From contig NZ_AAXW01000003.1 in NCBI RefSeq assembly GCF_000169335.1, forward strand, positions 170,955 through 234,954: a stretch of DNA of 64,000 bases, read 5' to 3'. This DNA is from Crocosphaera chwakensis CCY0110 (GTDB lineage: Bacteria > Cyanobacteriota > Cyanobacteriia > Cyanobacteriales > Microcystaceae). The notes beneath the pieces were generated by a model. That model did no database searches. It was not told the origin of the DNA and saw only the letters and a list, made by a program, of their open reading frames with translations. Positions 25,659-33,924 of this stretch are shown piece by piece (the first letter of the stretch is position 1; each line of letters begins with the position of its first letter). A program made the translations under genes and the position numbers.

Positions 25659-26241
25659 AAAAGACAATGAAAAAGTCCATCAAAAAAGAGTGAAGTTTTG
25701 GGAAACCATTCGAGATGTAAAGACAAATAATTTAATTTTTATAGACGAATCAGGAGTGAATTTAGCAATGCTGAGACTATACGCTAGGTCGCTAAAAGGC
25801 ACGAGAGCTAGGGGAGAAAAACCCCAGAAGCGAGGCAAAAATATTTCTATTATTAGTGCATTATCCTTAGATAAAGTTCTGGCAACAAAGAATATTTACG
25901 GGTCAGTAGACGGAATTACATTTGAAGCTTTTATCCTCACAGAATTAGTACCAAAGCTATGGAAAGATGCTTGTGTTGTTATGGATAATGCTAGAATTCA
26001 TCTGGGAGAAATGGTCAAAGAATCTATTGAAAAAGTCGGGGCTAATGTAATTTACCTACCTCCTTATTCTCCTGAATTTTCTCCGATTGAAAATTTCTGG
26101 TCAAAAGTCAAAGCTATTTTGAGAAAAATCAAAGCAAGAAACTATAAAGACCTAATAGAAGGTATTACATCAGCTATGTTACAAGTTACCAAACAAGATA
26201 TTCGTAACTGGTTTACTCATTGCTGCTACTGTACCTCATGA
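25630..26241 (+). CDS. IS630 transposase, catalytic frame (orfB)
   Basis: A 203-residue DDE domain. The frame opens with GTG at 25630 inside the end of the upstream frame. The catalytic triad is visible: Asp in LIFIDESGVN, Asp in VVMDNARIH, and Glu in PEFSPIENFWSKVK, with the intervening ISIISALSLDKVLATKNIYG strand region. The stop at 26239-26241 lies within the right terminal repeat. Deleting one A of the A8 tract fuses it to orfA as SVKKTLYAPEKD, which is the usual continuous form in related transposases. It has no DNA-binding domain of its own. Confidence 0.75.
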   Translation: MSKKTLYAPEKDNEKVHQKRVKFWETIRDVKTNNLIFIDESGVNLAMLRLYARSLKGTRARGEKPQKRGKNISIISALSLDKVLATKNIYGSVDGITFEAFILTELVPKLWKDACVVMDNARIHLGEMVKESIEKVGANVIYLPPYSPEFSPIENFWSKVKAILRKIKARNYKDLIEGITSAMLQVTKQDIRNWFTHCCYCTS

Positions 26242-26699
26242 CTATGGGAATTGCTATATCATTATTTAATACTACCTGATTTTTGCCTTTACATTGTACA
26301 TTAAATAATTTTCCAGTAGGAGATTCTTGGTTCATAATTTCACAAGTAAAATCAATACCAAAATCTCTTTCTTGAGGAACAGGAATAACATTACAAAATT
26401 CACTAAAAACTGCATTAAATAATTCAGCAGCACTTACGCCTATTTTTTGGGATTTAGTACGTTTTGGCAATCTGGACATAACATATAAGTTGTTTCATTC
26501 TATAGTTCTATAGTTTTAATTATAACAATTTTCATCCTAATAATTATTCAAGAATTCTCTTAATTGATTTTTTGTCAAATACTAACCATATTATATCTGA
26601 ATCTATTTTAAAAGGAAGAAAAAACACAATTAAAGAAATTAGCGATCGCCTAAAATTTATAAGCAGTTCAAAAACTGAGTCTTGCGATAGGTTGAGGAA

Positions 26700-27353
26700 T
26701 TAATCTAAATTTTCTGTAATAATCGTTTCTAACTCTTCTAATGCTTGAAAACTGCCAACTTGCCACGATCGCTCAACAGCATCTGGTATTATTTGGGTTA
26801 AGTTAATATTAGGAAAAGTAGGACTTATTTCTGACTGGATATATTGGCCATTTTCTAGAAGATAAATCTTTAACTTGCCACTATCATAAACCCATAATTC
26901 AGGTACTTGAATAGCTTGATACGCTTCAAGGTTAGTTTTAGACGTAACATCACATTCAATCGCTAAGTCAGGGGGTGGATCGCCAGATTGTAAACGACGG
27001 CGACTAATCATTTGTTGATAATTTTTGATATAAAAACAAGCATCTGGTTCAACTCCTGCTATTCCTTCTTTTTTAAACGTTGTTGAACCAAAAGGTTCAT
27101 ATTTTTTTTTGCTTATTTTTAACAAGATTTTGACAATATCTGAAATTAGTTCCTTTGGTCTTTCATGTTCGGGAAGGGGAACCATGACTTCTAAAATACC
27201 CTGACTATAGCTTAATCTGGCACTACGATTTTCTCCTAATTCCTGTAAAATGGTTTCAAAGTCTTGCCAGCTTATATTAGTAATAGTAACTTGACTACCT
27301 GGTTCTAGGCTAATTTGATTAATTGGTGTTACAAAAGGAATAGTAGCACTCAT
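26700..27353 (-). CDS. Uma2 family endonuclease-like protein (DUF820)
   Basis: A 217-residue protein of the Uma2/DUF820 group, a PD-(D/E)xK nuclease-like family expanded in cyanobacteria. Visible features are the N-terminal SLEPGSQVTITNISWQDFET block, SQGILEVMVPLPEHE, GVEPDACFYIKN with an acidic residue, and the nuclease-like core PDLAIECDVTSKT, followed by IQVPELWVYDSGKLKIYLLE. The cellular role of this family is unknown. It is separated from the cobU-fbp pair by 35 bases on the same strand. Confidence 0.85.
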   Translation of the reverse strand: MSATIPFVTPINQISLEPGSQVTITNISWQDFETILQELGENRSARLSYSQGILEVMVPLPEHERPKELISDIVKILLKISKKKYEPFGSTTFKKEGIAGVEPDACFYIKNYQQMISRRRLQSGDPPPDLAIECDVTSKTNLEAYQAIQVPELWVYDSGKLKIYLLENGQYIQSEISPTFPNINLTQIIPDAVERSWQVGSFQALEELETIITENLD

Positions 27354-27388
27354 AAATTTAAAAGCAAGATCAAGCTAATTTCTTTTCC

Positions 27389-27940
27389 TCAATCATAATC
27401 AATATTAGTTAAAGGTTCTCCCAGTAAACTTAAATTGAGAACATGACCCCCTGTAACTAAATAAGTGGTATTTGCGATCGCCCCTAACTGACGGATTAAA
27501 TGTCCCAGGCGATCGCGGAATAGTCTCCCCAAAGGATAGGCAGGAACGACTCCCCACCCTGTTTCCTCGGCCACAAAAATAAGATCCACCGATGCTTGTT
27601 GTGTACTTTTTAACAAGCGCGTGGTTATCCCTTGCCAAGTTTCATTATCTTGTTCTAACCCATTGGCTACCCAAGTCCCCAAAGAATCAATTAACAGACA
27701 ATGAGGGGGTTTTGCTTGTTCAATGGTTGCACAGAGATCATAGGAAACGGATAGAGTTTGCCAGTGAGAGGGACGACGACGGCGATGTTGTTCGATACGC
27801 TGTTGCCATTCAGCATCATCGGGGTTTTCTAACGCGGTGGCCACGTAGATAACTGGTTGCTCAAGTTTCTCGGCTAACCTTTCAGCCCACTCGCTTTTTC
27901 CCGAACGACTCGGCCCCGTCACTAGAATATGTTGAGGCAT
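27389..27940 (-). CDS. cobU: adenosylcobinamide kinase/guanylyltransferase
   Basis: A 183-residue enzyme with the P-loop GPSRSGKS (residues 9-16), VIYVATALENPDDAEWQQRI, the HRRRRPSHW segment containing the guanylylated-His region, LIDSLGTWVANGL, and VAEETGWGVVPAYPLGRLFR with RQLGAIANTTYLVTGG. These are the classical CobU/CobP blocks. It phosphorylates adenosylcobinamide and transfers GMP to it in late cobalamin assembly; cyanobacteria make pseudocobalamin by this route. It follows fbp with a three-base gap and so is probably in the same transcript. No cobalamin riboswitch is seen upstream. Confidence 0.88.
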   Translation of the reverse strand: MPQHILVTGPSRSGKSEWAERLAEKLEQPVIYVATALENPDDAEWQQRIEQHRRRRPSHWQTLSVSYDLCATIEQAKPPHCLLIDSLGTWVANGLEQDNETWQGITTRLLKSTQQASVDLIFVAEETGWGVVPAYPLGRLFRDRLGHLIRQLGAIANTTYLVTGGHVLNLSLLGEPLTNIDYD

Positions 27941-27943
27941 TAA

Positions 27944-29002
27944 CTATCCATTACCGCGACGTTGATGATCTTGGATAAAGGACTCAACTAAACTGACATC
28001 TTCTTTTGAACCAATAACTAAAGGACTTCTGGCATGAAGTTTATCAGGAACTACATCTAAGATGGGTTTCAGTCCGTTACTGGCTTTGCCTCCTGCTTGT
28101 TCGACTAAAAAGGCTAAAGGCGCACTTTCGTACAATAAGCGTAATTTTCCTTCGGGTTTCTTAACGGTTCCAGGGTATAAAAATACGCCTCCTTGCATCA
28201 AAATACGGTGAATATCTCCGACTAATGCACCGCTATAACGAGCAGTATAACCCTCATGACGATGAACATAACGGGTATAGTCTCTAATGGCATCATCCCA
28301 CTGCCAGAAGTTTCCTTCATTGGTACTATACACGGGTCCGTGATCAGGAATTTGTATATTTTCTTGTGCTAGGATAAACTCCCCTAAACTGGGGTCAAGC
28401 AAGAAAGAATGGACTCCATGACCGATGGAATAAACTAACATGGTAGACGGTCCATACACAATATATCCGGCTGCTAATTGTTCGTGTCCATCTTTTAAGA
28501 GATCATTACCTTCTCCGTCGAGATCATCCTCTTTTTGTTGACGAATAGCAAAGATTGATCCCACGTTTAAATTAATATCAACATTAGATGAGCCATCAAT
28601 GGGATCGTATAACAAAGTATACCGACCAATAGGACAATTTTCAGGAATATAATAGGGTTTGTCCATCTCTTCTGAGGCTAAACGACACACTAAGCCACTT
28701 TGTTTAAAAACAGAGATAAACACATCATTTGCATAGACATCCATCTTTTTGACGGACTCACCTTGTACATTGGTTTCTCCAGTAAATCCTAAAACGTCGG
28801 CCATTAAACCAGCGCGACTGAGACGACGAGCAACCAGTTTTCCTGCTAAGGCAATGCGGTTCATAATCGCACTGAGATCCTGTGCTTCAGGGGAAAAACT
28901 TTGAAGTTGTTGTAAAACGTGACGAGAAAGAGTAGTACAGTCACGCTCAAGGCTATGTTCTGGGACGACAGGGTTTTGTAAACTGGTCATAATAAAATTC
29001 AA
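27944..29002 (-). CDS. fbp: fructose-1,6-bisphosphatase class I
   Basis: A protein of 352 residues, or 348 from the second Met (MTSLQNPVVPEH, ATG at 28990), which is the more usual start. Class I blocks include TGETNVQGESVKKMDVYAND, LASEEMDKPYYIPEN and the metal-binding YDPIDGSSNVDINLNVGSIF. Later RYSGALVGDIHRILMQGGVF and KPEGKLRLLYESAPLAFLVE form the substrate-binding region. It removes the C1 phosphate of fructose-1,6-bisphosphate in gluconeogenesis and supports the Calvin cycle. cobU follows immediately downstream. Confidence 0.9.
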   Translation of the reverse strand: MNFIMTSLQNPVVPEHSLERDCTTLSRHVLQQLQSFSPEAQDLSAIMNRIALAGKLVARRLSRAGLMADVLGFTGETNVQGESVKKMDVYANDVFISVFKQSGLVCRLASEEMDKPYYIPENCPIGRYTLLYDPIDGSSNVDINLNVGSIFAIRQQKEDDLDGEGNDLLKDGHEQLAAGYIVYGPSTMLVYSIGHGVHSFLLDPSLGEFILAQENIQIPDHGPVYSTNEGNFWQWDDAIRDYTRYVHRHEGYTARYSGALVGDIHRILMQGGVFLYPGTVKKPEGKLRLLYESAPLAFLVEQAGGKASNGLKPILDVVPDKLHARSPLVIGSKEDVSLVESFIQDHQRRGNG

Positions 29003-29276
29003 AAGTTTTGCAGTGTAAATAACCTACATTGATTTACAGGTTAGCGGATTTACTGAGGCTATTACCAATTTTAATCAAGAATAGTTATATTCTCTGATAA
29101 CTTTAGATGAATTTCAGGTTAGGTTAATATTTAGCTCTTATCTATGATGCTCAATTAGTCTAAATTATAATTATTCAAAACTACTTTAAGTTACTAACAG
29201 AAAATAAGAAAATTAAAGATTTTTTTAAAAATATGGGCTTAAATTGATTGTTAGGTTTTAATTTTTTGTAACAAGT

Positions 29277-31015
29277 ATGAATAAAAAAAATACTATTATT
29301 TTAACAGGTGTGACTGCTATTAGTGTGGGAATCTTATTACCTGTAGAAGCTGCTGAATTTCGCAGTATGGATGGCACTGGTAATAATGTTAATAATCCTA
29401 CCTTGGGGTCAGTGGGTAGTAATTTAATTCGTCTTTCTGGGGTTGCCTATGATGATGGTTTTGCTATCCCCAGAGGTAAATTGAATCCCGGTGTTTTACC
29501 AAGTCCTCGCGCCATTAGCAACGCTATTTCTGCTCAATCTTTTTCTATTCCTAACTCATCAAAAGTAACAGATTGGGTGTGGCAATGGGGCCAATTTCTT
29601 GACCATGATCTCGATTTAAGTCCTATTGGTAGTAGTGAACCCTTTAATATAGCTGTCCCCAGAGGAGATCCCTATTTTGATCCTGTTAAGACTGGAACTG
29701 AAGAAATTGGCTTAAATCGCTCAGAATTTAATACCGATAGTTTCGGTGTGCGTCAACAATTCAACGAGATTACTGCTTATATTGATGCTTCTAATATTTA
29801 TGGTTCAGATAATAATCGCATTAATGTTCTACGGACGAATGATGGCACCGGAAAACTAATTGCTGATACAGCAAACAATGGGAAAAATTGTTGATGTTAA
29901 ATACAGTGGGTTTAGCTAATGATACGGGAGGTGATCCCAATACTACAAACTATTTTCTATCAGGGGATATCCGTGCTAATGAACAAATAGGACTAACGGC
30001 TACCCATTCTCTATTTATGCGAGAACATAATCGTATTGCTGATGATCTTAAAACCCGTCTGGATAGTGGAGAAACTGCTTTAGTTAATAAATTTCAGGAG
30101 TTCGGTCTGAGTGAAGATGACTTTATCTTTGAGTCGGCTCGTAAAGTTGTAGGCGCACAGATGCAAATTATCACCTATAATGAATGGTTACCGGTTATCC
30201 TGGGGGAAAATGCCTTAGAGGACTATAAAGGTTACGATGATCAGACCGATGCAAGCATTGCTACAGAGTTCTCGACTGCTGCTTTTCGTTTTGGTCATAC
30301 CATGTTATCCCCTAATCTTCTGAGGGTTGATAATAATGGCAATATTGTTGACTCTTTATCGTTGCGAGATAGTTTCTTTAATCCTAATGAAGTGCTAGAA
30401 GGTGGTATTGATACTCTATTAATGGGTTTAGCGTCTCAACAAGCTCAAAAATTGGATACCTTTTTAGTTGATGATGTGCGTAACTTCTTATTTGGACCTC
30501 CTGGAAGCGGAGGATTTGATCTCGCTTCTTTAAATTTACAACGAGGCCGAGATCATGGCATTCCTGATGTCAATACAGTTCGTTTAGCCTTGGGATTAAT
30601 CCCTTATACGACCTTTTTACAACTGACTGGAGGCGATATGGATTTAGCCAATGCCTTTGCTAGTGTTTATAATAATGTTGATGAGGTGGATTTGTGGATT
30701 GCTGGTTTAGCAGAAAAAAAGGTGAATGGGGGTTTATTAGGAGAAACCTTTAGTTATATTTTGATCGACCAATTTACTCGCAGTCGGGATGGCGATCGCT
30801 TTTTCTATCTTAACGACCTCGATCATCTCAATATCTTAGATCCGACCCTCGAAACCGTCACTCTCTCTAGTATTATTCGTCGCAATAGTAACATCGAAAA
30901 TATTCAAGATAATGCGTTTTTGGCGACTTCAGTTCCCGAACCCAATACTACAGTAGGAATATTGATGTTGATGTTGTTAAGTTTAATCGGAGGTCGTTTT
31001 CGTTCTAACAACTAA
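29277..31015 (+). pseudogene. animal-type haem peroxidase with PEP-CTERM tail, one-base frameshift
   Basis: The first part (29277-29894) has a signal peptide (ILTGVTAISVGILLPVEAAE), then WQWGQFLDHDLDLSP with the distal His and a calcium-site region, and ends at a premature TGA. The second part (29888-31015) continues in another frame with MREHNRIADDL, FRFGHTMLSP (proximal His), LNLQRGRDHGIPD and a C-terminal SVPEP motif, hydrophobic helix and Arg-containing end (GGRFRSNN). Adding one base near 29886-29890 restores NNGKNLLMLNTVG. This peroxidase group oxidises halides or organics outside the cytoplasm. The PEP-CTERM tail implies exosortase sorting. It is either a recent pseudogene or a sequencing error. 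Confidence 0.8.
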
Positions 31016-31873
31016 TTATTCAGTTTTGTTAGTTTCTTTAGAATCAACCATTTGCTCTTTTGTCTTTTCTTGAGGACGCTGTAGAGAAATGTCTTTAAGT
31101 TGTTCTTTATATTGAACCGGTGCTTTAAGAATCGCTTCTTTAAATAAAGTTTGAGCTTCGTTTTCTTCCCCTTGTTCTCTGAGTAACATCCCTTTGGCTA
31201 ATAGGGGACGAAAATCGTCTTTATCTCCTTTAATAGCTTGATCGTATATAACTAAGGCATCATCATAACGTTCCTGTTCACTGTAAATTTCTCCTAATAG
31301 TAATTGTAGAGAAGTTAGATTAAAAACGCTCTCAGAAGCTGACTCATTAGACTGTTCTTTAATGGCTTCATTTAAGGTATTTTGAACTAAATTAATGGCT
31401 GCTTGAGAACGGTTTTGGTTCATATACAAATCCACCATTCCTTTTAAAGCACGCATATCTCCGGGATTGGCTGCTATAATTTCTTGATAAGTATTAAGGG
31501 CAGCCTCATAATTGTTTAGTTGTTGTTGAGATTGAGCAAGTAAAATTCCATAATCGGGTTGTTCAGGGTTAAGTTGAGCGAGTCGTTCGAGTGGTGTGAT
31601 CGCTGCTTCTAAGTCTCCTTGTCTTAGTCTAGTTTCTAAGAGTCCTAACAAGGCGTTTTCATTGTCTGGTTCTCGTTCTAAGACCAATTGATACCCTAAA
31701 GCTTCATTTTTAAGTCTAGTGCTTTTAGTGGTGACTAAGGAAGATTGATCAGCTTGTTGCGCTTGAACCATACTGCTGACAATCGGTAAAATTGAAAAGG
31801 AAATTAAGGCTAAGAGCATTAATACTAAGGTGGCATAAATCCAGCGACGTTTCTTTGTTTTAGCGTTTTTCAT
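31016..31873 (-). CDS. TPR repeat protein with N-terminal membrane anchor
   Basis: A 285-residue protein. The basic start KNAKTKKRRW leads into a transmembrane helix (about 11-35), so the rest faces the periplasm or lumen. At least four TPR-like units follow: ALLGLLETRLRQGDLEAAIT, LLAQSQQQLNNYEAALNTYQ, LKGMVDLYMNQNRSQAAINL, and LLGEIYSEQERYDDALVIYD then LAKGMLLREQGEENEAQTLF. The C terminus is charged (EKTKEQMVDSKETNKTE). TPR domains mediate protein assembly; the partner is unknown. It abuts the peroxidase tail to tail with no spacer. Confidence 0.8.
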   Translation of the reverse strand: MKNAKTKKRRWIYATLVLMLLALISFSILPIVSSMVQAQQADQSSLVTTKSTRLKNEALGYQLVLEREPDNENALLGLLETRLRQGDLEAAITPLERLAQLNPEQPDYGILLAQSQQQLNNYEAALNTYQEIIAANPGDMRALKGMVDLYMNQNRSQAAINLVQNTLNEAIKEQSNESASESVFNLTSLQLLLGEIYSEQERYDDALVIYDQAIKGDKDDFRPLLAKGMLLREQGEENEAQTLFKEAILKAPVQYKEQLKDISLQRPQEKTKEQMVDSKETNKTE

Positions 31874-32195
31874 AAAAAATTAATTGACCAAGTTCAACAG
31901 TAACATTCTTATTTTAAAATGGTTAGGTCAACTTATTAAATCGTATCGACCCCTAATATATTACTCTTATGGGGTTGTATCGCCTATTTGAAAGATGGAA
32001 CCTTTAATCTTGCCCCTATTTTGCTATAAATAAATTACTCTTATGACTATTATGACTTTCAATTTAACGGTCAATATTGTAGCTAGTTATTAGAGTTAAT
32101 GGATTACTTGACAGGAAACTCAATAATTAATCAAGCTTGACTTGAATTTCCTGATGTTTAGCAATCCATAATCTGGTTTTCTACCTATTACTTAT
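31874..32195. other. intergenic region with a short direct repeat
   Basis: This is 322 AT-rich bases between the TPR gene start and the Ycf34 gene end. A 12-base repeat attactcttatg occurs at 31960-31971 and 32034-32045. No gene, RNA or clear promoter could be supported. Confidence 0.4.
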
Positions 32196-32444
32196 TTAAG
32201 CAGGAACGGGTTCTCCAGGACGCAATTTCATCCATTTTCCGCTTTCTTCTAAAAAGCTTTCACAACCCACGACATCCCACTCCATTTCGATGTAATCTTC
32301 TTTAGGACGAATGTTAACATTAATGGTAGGTTCTTTTGGGTCAAATGTTGGATTATCAGTTAAATGAGGTTGTTGATGTTGTTCTTCTACTGCGTAATAG
32401 GTTTGACAACTATCAACGTAATGACAGTTAACACAAATACACAT
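32196..32444 (-). CDS. ycf34: Ycf34 family iron-sulfur protein
   Basis: An 82-residue protein starting MCICVNCHYVDSCQTYYAVE, with Cys at positions 2, 4, 7 and 13, the cysteine pattern of Ycf34. The rest, including PKEPTINVNIRPKE, YIEMEWDVVGCESFLEESGK and WMKLRPGEPVP, also fits. In Synechocystis, Ycf34 has been reported to bind an iron-sulfur cluster and to be linked to photosynthetic electron flow; red algal plastids keep the gene. A ribosome site (ggagaaa) precedes the ATG at 32444. It is divergent from the nucleotidyltransferase gene. Confidence 0.85.
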   Translation of the reverse strand: MCICVNCHYVDSCQTYYAVEEQHQQPHLTDNPTFDPKEPTINVNIRPKEDYIEMEWDVVGCESFLEESGKWMKLRPGEPVPA

Positions 32445-32532
32445 AGATTTCTCCTTTGTCCGTGTTACTTATTAATCTAACGTAAGATATGAAAATTTGA
32501 CTAATTTTTAAGAGTTTATTTTTTTAGTTTAT

Positions 32533-33810
32533 ATGAAGCTGTCCAGATCATTGCTTAATTTATCTCCCAACATTTTACCCTTTGACTTAGAATTGCTTCC
32601 TCCTACTGCTTATTTGGTGGGTGGGATGGTTCGAGATGCGTTGCTTAATTATCAGCGAGATTATTTTGATTTAGATTTTGTTTTACCTGACTTTGCTATA
32701 GAAATAGCAAAAAAAATTGCTAATCAATATAATGCCGGTTTCGTGGTTCTCGATGCAGAAAGGAACATTGCTAGAGTCGTATTCAAACAGGGGACAGTTG
32801 ATTTTGCTCAACAAGAAGGAGATAGCATTGAAAAAGATTTAAGGCGACGGGATTTTACTATTAATGCGATCGCTTACAATTTTCAGCAACAAAAATTCAT
32901 TGATCCTTTAAATGGTTTGCAAGATTTGCAAACAAAAACCATTAAAATGATTAGTGTTAAAAATTTAGAAGATGATCCTTTACGATTATTAAGAGCTTAT
33001 CGTCAAGCTGCTCAATTAAAGTTTCAAATTGAGCCAAAAACACGGGAAACTATTGCCCAATTATCTTTTTTAATTCCTCAAGTTGCTGCTGAACGAGTAC
33101 AAACTGAATTAAATTATTTATTAGGTAATGTTGAGGGGAGTCAATGGTTAAGTAAAATGAAAAAAGATGGATTATTAAGCCCTTGGTTTTCTCACATCGA
33201 TAATTATAATTTGCAGTTACTGGAAGCAATTGATAGGAGTATTAAATTATTATTGCATAAGTACAAACAAGATAAATCCAAGATTGATCATTTATTTGCA
33301 ATTCAAGAAAATGAAGAAGTTTATAGTAGTTATATTGTTCAAAAATCACGATTAACTTGTTTGGTTTCTAATAATCCTGAAATAGCTAAGAGAGAGTTAA
33401 GCAATTTAAAATATTCTAATCAAGATATTAAAACAGTTTTAAATGTTCTCAATCATTTACCTTGGTTAAAAAATAAGCAACAAGTATCTTTAAGAGACTT
33501 ATATTTTTTATTTTTAGAACTAGGGGATAATTTCCCTATTTTTGCTCTAGTTGCTTTAGCTAAAAATGCAGATCATAAATTAATTTTGCAACTAATCGAC
33601 CATTATCTTGATTCTGACGATAAAGTGGCTCATCCGACTTCTTTAATTACAGGTCATGATTTAATTAATCATCTTAATATTAAACCTAGTCCTCAACTCG
33701 GTCAACTTTTAACCGAAGTTTTAATTGCTCAAGTTGAAGGTAAAATATCGACTAAACAAGAAGCTTTAAAATTTGCTAAAGATTATGTAACAAACTTGAA
33801 TTCTATCTGA
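32533..33810 (+). CDS. tRNA nucleotidyltransferase / poly(A) polymerase family (CCA-adding type)
   Basis: A 425-residue class II nucleotidyltransferase. The catalytic head shows AYLVGGMVRDALLN and DYFDLDFVLPDFA, with the DxD metal-binding pair, then RRRDFTINAIAYN and LEDDPLRLLRAYRQAAQLKF, the classical CCA-enzyme motifs. The C-terminal half is helical. Cyanobacterial members complete tRNA 3' ends as full CCA- or separate CC-/A-adding enzymes; which activity applies here cannot be told from sequence reading. A hairpin follows, but its T run faces the opposite strand. Confidence 0.8.
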   Translation: MKLSRSLLNLSPNILPFDLELLPPTAYLVGGMVRDALLNYQRDYFDLDFVLPDFAIEIAKKIANQYNAGFVVLDAERNIARVVFKQGTVDFAQQEGDSIEKDLRRRDFTINAIAYNFQQQKFIDPLNGLQDLQTKTIKMISVKNLEDDPLRLLRAYRQAAQLKFQIEPKTRETIAQLSFLIPQVAAERVQTELNYLLGNVEGSQWLSKMKKDGLLSPWFSHIDNYNLQLLEAIDRSIKLLLHKYKQDKSKIDHLFAIQENEEVYSSYIVQKSRLTCLVSNNPEIAKRELSNLKYSNQDIKTVLNVLNHLPWLKNKQQVSLRDLYFLFLELGDNFPIFALVALAKNADHKLILQLIDHYLDSDDKVAHPTSLITGHDLINHLNIKPSPQLGQLLTEVLIAQVEGKISTKQEALKFAKDYVTNLNSI

Positions 33811-33840
33811 AAAAAATCCCCAACTTGAAAAATTGGGGAT
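33811..33840 (-). terminator. Rho-independent terminator for gnd
   Basis: On the minus strand, atccccaa (33840-33833) and ttggggat (33823-33816) form an 8-base stem with a 9-base loop, followed by a run of T from the A tract at 33811-33816. The direction fits the end of gnd at 33925. It also separates gnd from the convergent nucleotidyltransferase. Confidence 0.75.
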
Positions 33841-33924
33841 GCGTAAGACGATAGGTTATAAAGTTGTTATGTACTATTCTTTACTCAGAAAGGTCAACAA
33901 CTCTGTTAGGATTAGTAGGATATA

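Larger units (their letters stand above)
25229..26256 (+). mobile_element. IS630-family insertion sequence (1028 bp)
   Basis: The terminal inverted repeats are 26 bases, at 25229-25254 and 26231-26256. Both outer ends begin tagca and both inner ends read tcatgaggtac, with a few mismatches between. Each end is flanked by TA (25227-25228 and 26257-26258), the target duplication expected of IS630/Tc1-like elements. Two overlapping frames encode the transposase. The element sits inside the DUF4365 gene on the opposite strand. Confidence 0.9.
24325..26479 (-). pseudogene. DUF4365 domain gene disrupted by an IS630 element and an in-frame stop
   Basis: The N-terminal part (26479 down to 26257) starts MSRLPKRTKSQKIGVSAAEL, then has ERDFGIDFTCEI and LFNVQCKGKNQV, the DUF4365 pattern with acidic and Q-x-K residues like a PD-(D/E)xK nuclease core. 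Removing the IS630 element and one TA copy joins LNNDI directly in frame to MSLPIKVETLNYWLI, continuing NPTFLVVVDRQNNIFYWSFP. A TGA at 24529-24531 then interrupts, but the same frame continues YEISGGKLKLFRVQGKWYAI to a TAA at 24325-24327. The ancestral protein would be about 374 residues. DUF4365 proteins are often found in defence contexts; the role here is unknown and the gene is dead. Confidence 0.85.

Noticed and set aside
33811..33840. Hairpin as terminator of the tRNA nucleotidyltransferase gene
   Set aside because: The T run is on the minus strand, so it fits the convergent gnd gene instead.
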